Assembly (NCBI GenBank): GCA_037833965.1
Contig: AP031357.1
Span: 21,224,001 to 21,288,000 of the forward strand
DNA length: 64,000 nt
Source of the DNA: Marchantia polymorpha subsp. ruderalis
Taxonomy: Eukaryota; Streptophyta; Marchantiopsida; Marchantiales; Marchantiaceae
Direction: 5' to 3'
Under the pieces are notes generated by a model. That model was not told the origin of the DNA. It saw only the letters and a program-made list of their open reading frames with translations, and did not search any database. The position numbers and the translations under genes are program-made. Below are positions 39,496-50,160 of this stretch, in pieces (position 1 is the stretch's first letter; the number at the start of each line of letters is the position of its first letter).

Positions 39496-41061
39496 ATGTT
39501 CGGCGTGGAGCAGGAGGGTGAAAAAGTCGTGCTGAACGTGTATGATCTGAGTCAAGGACTGGCACGACAATTGTCTTCTTCATTGCTGGGAAAAGTTATC
39601 GATGGAATCTGGTAAGCCTCGTTGTGATCTATGTCCTCTGTATTTGTGTCAGACGTGAACTCACTGATGACACAATAATTGCCGATTTTCTCACGAAAAA
39701 GGTCAAGAATCAGTTTACAGGTAGTACTTTATTATACGAAAGTTTCACAACATGGAAGAGTACCATTTTAGACCTGACTTTTAAAATATGGGGAACACAG
39801 TTATTATAACAAGTAATCTCTTCTTCCTTTCTATGTTAGTCTATCTAAGGTTCCAAAATACATGCGATGTTCAGGCACACGGGAGTCGTTGTGTATGGGT
39901 TTGAGTACTACTTTGGAGGAGGTATCCAGATGACTCCAGTTGGACAAACGCCGTATGGTAAACCTCTGCGAGTTATCGAACTGGGTTATACACAAATTCC
40001 GAAGGAAGTATTCGAAGATTACCTACGGGAAATTGATCCGCGGTATACCCAGGCGACCTACAACGTGCTCCGTCATAATTGCAACAACTTCAGTGAGGAA
40101 GTGGCTCAATTTCTTGTAGGCAGTAATATCCCACAGTACATATTGGGATTACCGGAAGAAATTATGAACAGCCCCATGGGTCCTATGCTAAGTAAGTATT
40201 CTCATACCTGTGATGTGCGTGGGAATCGTGCTATATGCTGGACTTTGAATGGCTACTTGTATTGGACTGCCATGTTTCATCACGCCTACGGCGATCAAAT
40301 CACTGAAACTTGAAAATTGCACTCCTCGCTCTGATTTCTCTGGCCGTTAGAAGGTGTGCATTGTCATTGATCATTGTCGAGCATTATAAGTAATTCTTGT
40401 GATGTGTGGCCGTAAATTGCTGAACTCTAAATGGTTCGTTTTATAAGACTGGTTGGTTTTATCTCGCTGAAGGAGATGTAAGTATTGAGGCTTGAAAACT
40501 GCTCTCCTCGTCTTGAGTTCCATTTCCGCAAGAATCCATCGTTCATTGTGGACTATCACTAGTTTAATTTTTTCGTGTTTTCATTCTGCAGTGCCAATGA
40601 TTCAACAATTGGAGACAACTTTAAAGCACAATCAGGCACCGGCTATGGCCCAGCAGTTAGGCAACAATCAGGCTCTTCCCAATTTTTCTGGAGTTCATGT
40701 ACCGACTTCTGTTGGAGTGTCTATGAAGAGTGCATCTTCAGGCAGTACACTTCCATCTTCAACACCGAGCTGCACTACAAGCACGGAGAAAACATCCACC
40801 AGAGCAGAATCTACGACGAATATTGCCACGCCTAATGTTGTGGATAGCAAGAAGGCCGAGGAACACAAAGATAAAAGCGTAGCTGCAGATGACAAGCAGG
40901 ATACATTAGTGGATGCAAGAGCTAAGGTTCAGGAGGAAATAACTCGTGAGTTCATGGTATTAATGGCCTCAGGAAGTTTAAGGGCAAGTGAAGCAGCTGC
41001 TCTTGCTGCTCGTCGAGTGATGGAGAGACATGGTATAGGATCAGGAGTTGCAACCAACTAG
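39496..41061 (+). CDS. DeSI-type PPPDE cysteine isopeptidase
   Basis: Three exons: 39,496-39,611, 39,875-40,191 and 40,592-41,061, giving 300 residues with consistent phases. The PPPDE fold covers about residues 8-140: VVLNVYDLSQGLARQLS, then the catalytic His about 40 in GIWHTGVVVYG, and the catalytic Cys about 108 in HNCNNFSEE. Members of this papain-like family remove SUMO or ubiquitin from proteins. After the domain, NSPMGPML is the family's usual domain end. A Ser/Thr-rich low-complexity linker (about 160-245) follows, and the C-terminal ITREFMVLMASGSLRASEAA and AARRVMERHG recall the conserved tail of plant DeSI proteins. The start Met leads directly into the conserved strand, so no further coding exon upstream is needed. 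The gene appears intact. Confidence 0.93.
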
Positions 41062-42595
41062 GGTAGCCCTTTTTACCAAATTATTTTACATGATCGGGAA
41101 TGTACATCTAGACTGAAATAACATTCCCTTAATTAATATACATTTGAGGCAGAATTGGTGAAATTCAGTGAAGGATGTGTTCTTTTGCTTCCTTTTGCAA
41201 AGTGGACGGGAGTCTGACAAAGACGTCTATGTGATACGATCATATGATGGACTGATTTCAGGAAGTTTAACGTTCAGTTTGGCAGTCTTGTCATGAACTT
41301 AGTGATGGTCCTCAGTTCTACATATATCTAGGGAAGAGTTGGCATTGAAGCCATTACCCAAAGAGTAAGAACTTGCTTCACTTGTAACGATTAAACGATT
41401 GATCATCTTCCAAGAAAGATTTTCTATCTTGAGTAAAGGATTGCACACAAAAATCTGAAAGATCAAACGATAGTAATAACAGCCACAGGCAAAGGACTGA
41501 AGTTATAGCATGGAAGGTTTTTCTGACATGAAAGTAAGCTTGTAGTATCAAAAAACAGTGTAAACCTAGTACCACGTGAGGACAACTATATACTATCGCT
41601 TTGATGATGGTGAAGTGAGTAGACGGCCGATCTTAAGTATAATCCTAGGGGTCATCTTTCAACTTGTGACACCGATAAAAACTTCGGGTTCAAGTGATGA
41701 AAACTCAAAGTAATCAGAGTACTATTCGTGAGTGTGTGAATCAGACAATCAGAGCCAAGAGTCAATGTCAATAATAAATAAATTAAAATGCAATATATAC
41801 TAAATTTATTGAATTGCATTTTGAAAATCGACAAAAACCCAGAAAATTTAGAATGAGGTATCTTCATACACTATTGATCAATATCAAATTCTTCTTTGAG
41901 GTATGATTTGCATTGTACTCTTTAGCTTAACAGATACTAGAGTGAAAATTATAGAAATGTCACTCTACAAAAACCGCATATTATATAGAGTGAGATATTG
42001 TCCAAATGTATTGCGTAAAGATTATCTTTCTCTAACCCTCTATATTAATACTTAACCATACATTTTAAACTTTTTCACATTAGTATACATAGTTGTGGAG
42101 TGTAGAATAATGTTGACTCATAAACAGGCGATTAATGAACAAAAATCACTCAAGCTATTTCAGTGTACAGATGTGTTAACATATTTATTTTTAAAATGTT
42201 ATTTTTGGAGCTAGCTTACCGTACATTATCTTTCTATAGCTATGTAGAGAACACAAACTGATATAATAGATGATAAAATAATCTGAATAGATGATGATTT
42301 AAGTATGTAAATGATTCAACCTAGATAAACGTAGGTGAGATAACACATATCTCACCTGTCTCACTTGTATTGTTATTGAGGAATAGTTTCGTTTTGATTG
42401 CAATTGCATAAAGTATGCTTCTTTCATAAAATGCCTGAGCATTTGGCTCTAAAAACAACCCACGTACTTTCTTTCTTGTGTGTGTGTGTGATGTTTGAGT
42501 TTATTGTGTGATTGAGTTATCGGAAATTTCCTGTAAGATATTAAACAGATCAGATTTTTGTTTTTTACACACCTAGAACACACTTTTCTATTTTT

Positions 42596-42599
<4 letters not shown>

Positions 42600-42628
<29 letters not shown>
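42600..42628. repeat. (TA)n microsatellite
   Basis: About 14 uninterrupted TA dinucleotides. Confidence 0.95.
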
Positions 42629-42630
<2 letters not shown>

Positions 42631-42915
42631 TAATGCAAATGCACTCGATTGCATCAATATTCAAATGCGTATTATTATTTCTGCTATCAAATTTTCAGAT
42701 TTATTCTCAAACTCAAGTTTTATTCAACTTCTTTCAAAACATGTGATTCAATGCTACCATTGATTCAAATATAGGCACAATTAAAATAAAAATTATCAAT
42801 TTCATAATGAATGACGAACCCAATTTCTTGTCACTTATCACAGCTTATGGTGACCTTAGTCTTGGATATCATTTACTTCTCAAGGTTGCTTTATATCTAA
42901 AGAGTACGGCCAAGC

Positions 42916-42968
42916 CTAAATCGGTTAAAGGTTGAACTAGAATGTAATTCAACGTTTAACCGATTTAG
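42916..42968. repeat. Inverted repeat with 21-base arms
   Basis: CTAAATCGGTTAAAGGTTGAA pairs with TTCAACGTTTAACCGATTTAG, one mismatch in 21, around an 11-base loop. It stands alone in AT-rich DNA and may be a tiny foldback element remnant or a hairpin RNA source. Confidence 0.8.
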
Positions 42969-44936
42969 AATCAAGCTTTCATGTAGCCTTGAGGATGTAG
43001 GGATTTTATTTCGGATAATATGTTGTTACTTAGTGCAGTTTGTACAATACCGATGAAGGATCCATAGGCTAATCACCGATTTTAAGCTTAAGTAAATTAT
43101 ACAGCAAAGAAAAACTGCTGATGCCAAAAGTAGGAAGCAAAAGCGAACTAAAATATATCTATTCCTCATCACCACGAGGTTTAAAGGTAATGGTGGTCTA
43201 TGAAGACACTCACTGAAAAGTACCGATGCAGTATGAATGCTCTGTCATTAGATCTGTGACATGTGTTGACATAAGCTCATGATCCCTCACAACGAACTAA
43301 GAATGTGTGAGGCTTTCAACAAGATATAGATGATTTCCTGTTGTGAGGACAGTAATCAACAAGGAATTTTGTGCGCACAATGGTTTGATTGTAGCGCAAA
43401 TTGCTGGCATTTAATATTCTGCAACAACTTAACATTCAGAAAGACTCGTGGCCTTTATTATAACTCTAATTCGAATAGAATTTCCTACATTGAAAACGCA
43501 AGTTACCTTCTGAGCTGGTTCTCTACTCTGCTATAAGGTTTCTCTTACTAGAGATCTTCCTTTATCAACAAAATTCTCATTGTATCGACTTCACTGTAAT
43601 CTTCTTTCTTCTTTCAAGCCGCCAAATCTGGAGGCATGTCTATGACATTTTATCCACATGTTTGTCTTTTTACAACTTCTCAGTTTGCGATCACCACGTA
43701 AGAGCACTTTACCATGACGGCATCGTGCTTTGAAAGATCGGGACAAATTGTACTAGACTGGAAGGTGTTCGATAATTCATGCCATCACACACTTCCAACG
43801 TGGAAATATTTAGGGATTCTAACAGCCATGTGTCTAAGTATCTTAATCCGCTTAAAGGTCAAACCGTCAAACCGTGTTTTAAGTCAAACCGTTACGGTTT
43901 GACCCCACACAATACGTTTTTTTTTAATCCAATTTTTTTTAACAAACTGGTATTCGCTGTGAATAAATAATATAAAAAATAAAAAATACATAAAAAATAT
44001 TTTACAATATAGACGTGGGGTTGAACATGTTTTTTCTATGTGATAGACTCATTATTCTCTTTACTTTATAGTGTAAATGTATCTAAAATTATTTTTTTAT
44101 ATTTCCGTATAACATCTACGCGGAATAATTTGAATAACGTATGTGAACTAGTACATATTTGCAATTGTGATGCTAATGGGAACAAGCCACACGTTACTCG
44201 TTTACTTCCAACTTTGTTGAGGTTGATAAGGTCTGCACATCCTGATATAAATTGTCTCATTTGTCTATTTGACCACTTTAGCATGTTTCAAGCTTTCGAT
44301 TAATCAAGTCTTTTTGCGTTACTATACAGCTGCAAAACTTGTGACCCCTATCACTCTGGCTTTGAACATAACACCGCTTTCTCTTTCAATTTCCCTTTTT
44401 TTTATGCATTTACAGTTGTCTTGCTCGATCGCCGTAGGTTTAGCTACACTTTACTTATGTACTTAAGAGTGAACATAGGTCGAGAGGAGAGATTCCACCA
44501 TGCTTGATGCTTGTTGAAATCTTCTCAATTTGGGTGCTTTGCTGTAACTAGTGAGTGATCCAGATACATATTCACTCAGTCAATCATTTGATGAACTCAA
44601 TTAGTATCTTCATATTGTTATGGAGAATCGACCTCATAATTGAATGAATAATTAATAAGTAATGAAATTTGCTCCGTAATATCTTGAAGAAAGTCACTCT
44701 TGACCGAACTAGCGCTACGTTACTCATAGAAGTTTCCGTCCGCACTCAAAGTCTTATTTGACGGGAGAAGATGCTCATACGAGACTAGGACTTTAGTTTT
44801 AATGCGAGGTGAGCATCCCATAATGTTCAGGAATGTGAAGTAACTGCGTGCAGCCTACTATCGTAGGATGACTCGTGGAAAAAGTCAACGTCATAAACTA
44901 CAAGACTTGTGCAGAAAAAATGGTTTCCTTTCTCTT

Positions 44937-45080
44937 ATTTGACCGCTACATTTTCAAATCGTAACTTCGTATGCATGAGTCGCAAATAGGCTGAATGGTG
45001 CGATGGTTATTTGACCGCTACATTTTCAAATCGTAACTTCGTATGCATGAGTCGCAAATAGGCTGAATGGTGCGATGGTT
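44937..45080. repeat. Perfect 72-base tandem duplication in the left arm
   Basis: Bases 44,937-45,008 and 45,009-45,080 are identical over 72 positions, starting ATTTGACCGCTACATTTTC. The right arm of the element has only one copy, so the duplication arose on the left after the arms formed. Perfect identity suggests it is recent. Confidence 0.95.
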
Positions 45081-45240
45081 TTTTGTTTTTTTAAGGAGTG
45101 CCTAGTTATCCTTCGATTTAGGTTAATTATCACTCACCCTACTATACTAAGGTGAGGAATAATGAGCAAATTACCTATAATTAGTTTAGGTTGGACTTTT
45201 GCCAAGAACCGGGAGCTGGAGGTACTTGACCAGCCCAGCG

Positions 45241-45627
45241 TCAATTTGGGTTTGGGCAGAGATACCTTCGAAGAACTTTACACGAGCAAGTTGCCGGTGT
45301 GCTCGCCAGCCTTGTTGAAATAGAAGTGTTGTTGGCCACTCCGATCCAGGCGATGGCCAAACACCAGAAGTTGATCTTGTCTCTAGTCTTTTGGGTGGAC
45401 GGCGTGTAGAACAGCTCGACGACGTCGAAGAGGAAGAGAGTGAAAAGGGGACTCAAGTATCTTGTGACTATGGCACCCAAAGTCCCAAGACTCGAGGATG
45501 CAAACGCCGGAGCCAAATCCTTGAACAAGCTCCATAACCTGACCTTGGACGAACGCTTGGCGAAAGGCGTCTCGGCCTTCTCCGCAAGGCTGGGGACTAC
45601 GTGTTTTGCCACTCTAATCTTGATCAA
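45241..45627 (-). pseudogene. Captured ABCB-type transporter membrane-domain fragment
   Basis: An open frame of 128 codons reads, in part, LGTLGAIVTRYLSPLFTLFL, then FDVVELFYTPSTQKTRDKI and NFWCLAIAWIGVA. This matches the layout at the start of an ABCB (multidrug-resistance type) transmembrane domain: first helix with LG-LGAI, second helix, a linker with Tyr-x-Pro, then helix three. There is no nucleotide-binding domain, Walker motif or complete membrane domain, so it cannot be a working transporter. It sits wholly between the inverted arms of element A, which suggests capture from a host gene. Family assignment is by eye; another ABC or polytopic membrane protein is possible. Confidence 0.45.
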
Positions 45628-45813
45628 GAACTTGACCGACCACTTGGCTAATTATCACTCACTCTAGTATATTACGGTGAGGATAATCAGTCTAAAGTGA
45701 GAGATAACTAGCCACTCCCAGAAAAAACCATCACAGGATTCAACTTCTTTGCGACTCATGCATACCAGGTTAGGATTTGAAAATGTAACGGTCAAATAAG
45801 AGAAAGGAAACCA

Positions 45814-46949
45814 TACATACAAATGAGATCTCCAAGAAAAGTAAAAATAAGATTAATCATCTTTCACTAATTTGCATCAGGTTTGAAGAACATCAAGTTA
45901 GAAAATGTCTACTCCGGGTTATCAAAATTAAGGAATAGGGTGAAGATAGTATTTTTTGTTTGCTACAGCATAAATTATGACTAAAGATAAGTGTCTATTT
46001 CTAGAGTATGTGCCCATTCCAATTGTTTTGTCTTCTTTTCTTGAATTTATAGAATATAATGTAAATTAATTTCATCATATTGGCGTGCTAAAACATCACC
46101 ACAAAAACAGCTAGCTTTTTTAAATACATGCAGAAAAAAATTTATTGTGAAAATTACGTTGCACAAAAACATTTTCATTGCATTATTAAAATATCATGTT
46201 TTTTTGTAAATAAAGATTCATATAATATAGTTTTTTTAGATATCCTAGATGAAGTATGAAAATTTTCAAATTAAGATGTAATCAAATTATCCCTCGAACT
46301 CCATATATCAATGTTAACATATATACATTATATTTTTTGTTAACTTGTTTAATACGTTTAAACATTTTGCAATTACTTCTATGTACTTTTCATATCTATG
46401 TGCATCAATTATATATATTATGAACTTACAAATCTAAATTACAATCTTGACTTGATTTCAAAAATATATGGAGGTAAATTTTATTTATATTGAAGTCAAG
46501 TTCTCTATATATTTTTTCATATGTAGATGAGATGAGATTGGTCATTCACTTAGAAAAATATTTTAAGTCAAAATTTTACAAATTATAACATTATTAAATT
46601 TTACAATAAGATTATAATTAAAAAAAGATTACAATTGAACATGTTTGAAAAAATCTACTTCAAAATTTCAAAATCAATTTTTGAGTTTTTATTTCAAAAA
46701 TATTTTTTAGAATTTTTAACAAAAATGTTCAATTCAAAAGGGGCATATTAAATGCATTTTTATGAAATTTTGATTAAATAATATTTTTTTAATAGATTAA
46801 ATATGAACTTTACTATTTTGAAAAAGTAAAATTCTATTTTCACACTTTTGTTTTTGCTAGAATCACACCCTATTTGTCTCTCAGATTGTAAACATAATAA
46901 ATATGAGTGAGTCTCATCACCCCTTGTAAATTGCGCGCGCATTGCAACA
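45814..46949. other. AT-rich gene-free DNA
   Basis: AT-rich sequence between element A and the transposase remnant. No coding frame or repeat ends recognised. Confidence 0.55.
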
Positions 46950-47640
46950 GGAGATGAAATTCACCATGCGGCTGAGCTGATCATAGATATCATGAACAAC
47001 TATGAACAGGAAGGAGTGGTCCTCAACATCAAAACAAGCGGGGATGATCTTGAAGTGTGATCAAGGCGGGAAGTATGTCAACGTGTTGAACCTAACTAAT
47101 GAAACGCGCTGAAGGAAGATGCACACTATGCTAACCGGCTGTGATTTTGACATCGTCGGTGAAGGATGTCTTGACAGTTTATACCACAAGCTAGGAGGCA
47201 AGTTGGCAGATCATGATTGCTTAAGCGAGTTAAAAAGACTAAAGTGCGAGCACTCGGTGGGCAAGGCTTGACGCCACAATACACTATCTGCATCGTTTGC
47301 AAGGAGTTTGCAAATAGCCGCTTGACGACCAAGGAAATCTACAACGAGCTTGATATTACTTGAGCCTAGGAGTTGCAAGGCTGCGTATGCATTGAAGCAC
47401 TTATGGAGCTGATCTCATGCAATGACTACTTCAGCAAGGTGCGGCTGGTGGGAGATAACATTAATCACGTGTTTTTTATGCACCAATCGTCATTAAGTAT
47501 TTTTGCTAGATGTTCTGCACGGTCTTACTTCTAGACTTCACCTATAAGATCAACAAGTTTGACATGCCTTGAGTTTGTGGTCATGGCACAACTCAATAAC
47601 CTGCTTGCAAAAGAAATTGAGGTGATAAAAATACACACTC
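46950..47640 (+). mobile_element. MULE/FAR1-type transposase remnant
   Basis: Plus-strand pieces, in order along one stretch but in more than one frame, follow the plan of Mutator-like (FAR1/FHY3-related) transposases: GKYVNVLNLTNETR and MLTGCDFDIVGEG (zinc-binding N-terminal region), LTTKEIYNELDI then LQGCVCIEALMELIS (the segment before the catalytic domain), DYFSKVRLVGDNINHVFF, and DFTYKINKFDMP at about 47,534-47,569 (like the family's DCTYKTN start of the catalytic core). Stops and frame changes interrupt it, and the rest of the catalytic core is missing, so it is inactive. It lies 1.1 kb from element A, though nothing shows it mobilised that element. Confidence 0.5.
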
Positions 47641-50160
47641 AAATTTATTTTGTTTAAAATCGGACCAGCAAAAAAAGTTTCAAATCTAACCAAAAAAGTA
47701 TGAAAATAGAATTTTAATTGAAAAAATGATTATATAACATGTTCTAAGATAATTAAATGCATTTAACAACATTGATGAATAAATTTCAAATCATGGAATA
47801 AAATTGTCGTGAGTTTATTTTTCACTAAAAGTTGTTTTAACTAATAAATTATTTGCATAATTTATATAATCTTTAATAGATCATTGAAATCTAATTTATA
47901 ATCTTATATGAATTTTTTGTGTGATATTTTTTAAGAATATTTATTCTCTACAAAATAAATCTTTTGATTGATGATATAAATTTATCAAATGAAGTAAAAT
48001 TTGTTATAAAACTATAAATCTTATAAATTATTTTATGAAATAATAAATGTCAAAAAATTAAAAAATATAACTCAAGATAGATATTAATATATCATATTTT
48101 TTTATATTATATTAGTTTTAAAAATTATATAAATAATCATAAATTCTAGGCTCATAACTCATAAGCATTTCTTCATGTGTGTATCATTGTACATATTGAA
48201 TACTAGTCATCATACATGTCACCAAAAAAATAAATTTAAAACATGTTAAATTTTTCGAAAACAATAAACCTTGCAGCTTATGAATATATTTTGAAGTTTA
48301 AATTATCAAAAAACGCAGATTGAAGATGATAGGGATAATCTATATTTGATTTCTTTTTTATTTAAAACTATAAATCTTCAAGTGAAATTTAAATTGTTAA
48401 TTTATAAACTCGGTAATTTCAAAATTTTATACAATTTTATTCAAAACATGCTATGGATGATTTTTTTTTTATGTTTGAATAATTCTTTCATGAAATTTTT
48501 TATCTTAAAAATATAATTATTTGATTTGAAAACGTCAATTTCACCTTGAAGCAGCTTTCTTTTATCGTCAATTTTTTGATGTTGTATGGCTTTTTTCTTG
48601 TTTCCATGTATGTGGATGTGTTGAAATAAAAACAAAGCATATAAATTTGATGATTATTTTATCAGGGTTAAATTAAATAAAAAAATTACTCTTTACGACT
48701 TACAATTTATTTAAATTTTTATTCAATTTTTTAAAAAATATTATTATCTTTTTTGAAATATTGACAGTAGATCTTAATTTTTATATTAATTTCTGAATGA
48801 AAATTAATTGATGTATGTTAATATTTAAGCGAAAATTAATACTAAAATCTTGTTTTCATCTTTATTTTTTGTATTTTAAAGTTTAAGATTAAAGTATTCT
48901 ATTTCATTTTCTAAGTTAATATTCCAAACTTGACAATAATGATTTTATGACAACTTTCAAATTGTATAAGATATTGAGACAAAATATTCCAGAATTTTTC
49001 AATAAGCTTTTTTTTATTGTAGGTTTTCAAAATTTGTAAGGAAACGTCTTCAATTAGAAAACCAGAACTAATATGAACTTATTTTGATCTGTTGATCAAA
49101 TTTTTCTTCATTAGAAAACTACTTCTTACTTACTAAAAATATTTAATCTCACTCAATATGAATATTGTAAATAGATTCTGTCCATAACTATATGAGATGA
49201 TAAATTGCATCAAAAAACATCAAAGAACTTAAGAACTTGTAAAATGAAATGACAAACAGAATAAAATTATGTATATTGATATTTTATGGAAAAAAACCAT
49301 GTAGATTGCTATCCAAATGAAATTCGCGACTGATATGAGTGATTATGGAGACCGAATTGAAAATCCCGCTTCAATTTCTGGATTTTGGGAATACAACATG
49401 ATACTTCTATCTTAATAATTTGTGAATTGTACATAATTCTTGAATTCTTGACATCTTGGGAGAAACTTAACACATAATCATAAAATACCTACACTTATAT
49501 AGAGATTTGGATAAATTCTAATGCAGCTAATAAAGTTGCAAGTAAATATATGCAATAATGGATAATGTAATTCATGCTATGTGTTATCTCATGTTTATTG
49601 AAGCACGCGTTTATCTTGCCACTAGTTAGGGGGTTAACAGAGTATACAGAGTACTTTAAAGCTGTGGATTTTGTGAGAGTAATTAATGTATCAGAGTTTC
49701 TTAATCTACATACAATCACAAAATGTTTTTATATTCTGATGTTTGAGAACTTAATACATCTTAATAGACATCTTATTAGATGACTACTAGGTACATAGAT
49801 TCATACATGATAGCAAATGTGAAGAGAATAATTTTGACACAAAAAGATATTTCTGGCTGAAACTTCTAATTGTTCACTCATCCTTTGTTCATATATATGT
49901 CATAAGAGCTTTATGTAGAAAACTATAGACAATGAGAAATCTACTTTTTTTTTGTAATGAAAAATACAGAACTAATCTATCACATTGATCTACTAAATTT
50001 CATTGACTTGAACTTAGGATTTTTTTGGTTTGACTTGATCATCCACATCATAACTAGAGGCGATATTGAGCTGATATACCAAACTGAATCCAATGATCTC
50101 GACATTTTTTTAAGCCTCAAGTGAAGCCTTTGCATGTTCTCATCTATCATGAAACCTGAT
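47641..50160. other. Very AT-rich gene-free region
   Basis: About 2.5 kb of very AT-rich DNA with A and T runs. No gene, RNA or repeat structure is recognised. Confidence 0.6.

Larger units (their letters stand above)
41062..44920. other. AT-rich gene-free region
   Basis: The first part is likely the 3' untranslated region of the DeSI gene. The rest is AT-rich with only short, motif-free open frames. It contains the TA repeat at 42,600 and the hairpin at 42,916, both listed separately. No gene is supported. Confidence 0.55.
44921..45813. mobile_element. Pack-MULE-like TIR element A carrying an ABC-transporter fragment
   Basis: The left end (44,921 on: TGGTTTCCTTTCTCTTATTT, then GACCG) is matched by the reverse complement of the right end, which finishes at 45,813. 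The similarity continues inward through ATGCATGAGTCGCAAA, GATGGTTTTTT and CTAGTTATC. The arms are therefore about 150-230 bases, the left one lengthened by a perfect 72-base duplication. Between the arms, about 45,241-45,627, lies GC-richer DNA reading as an ABC-transporter membrane segment on the minus strand. Long arms plus a gene fragment inside are the marks of a Pack-MULE. An inner boundary (45,095-45,719, GGAGTG[C/G]CTAGTTATC ends) might be a separate, nested element. The immediate flanks show no clear target-site duplication. Confidence 0.6.
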
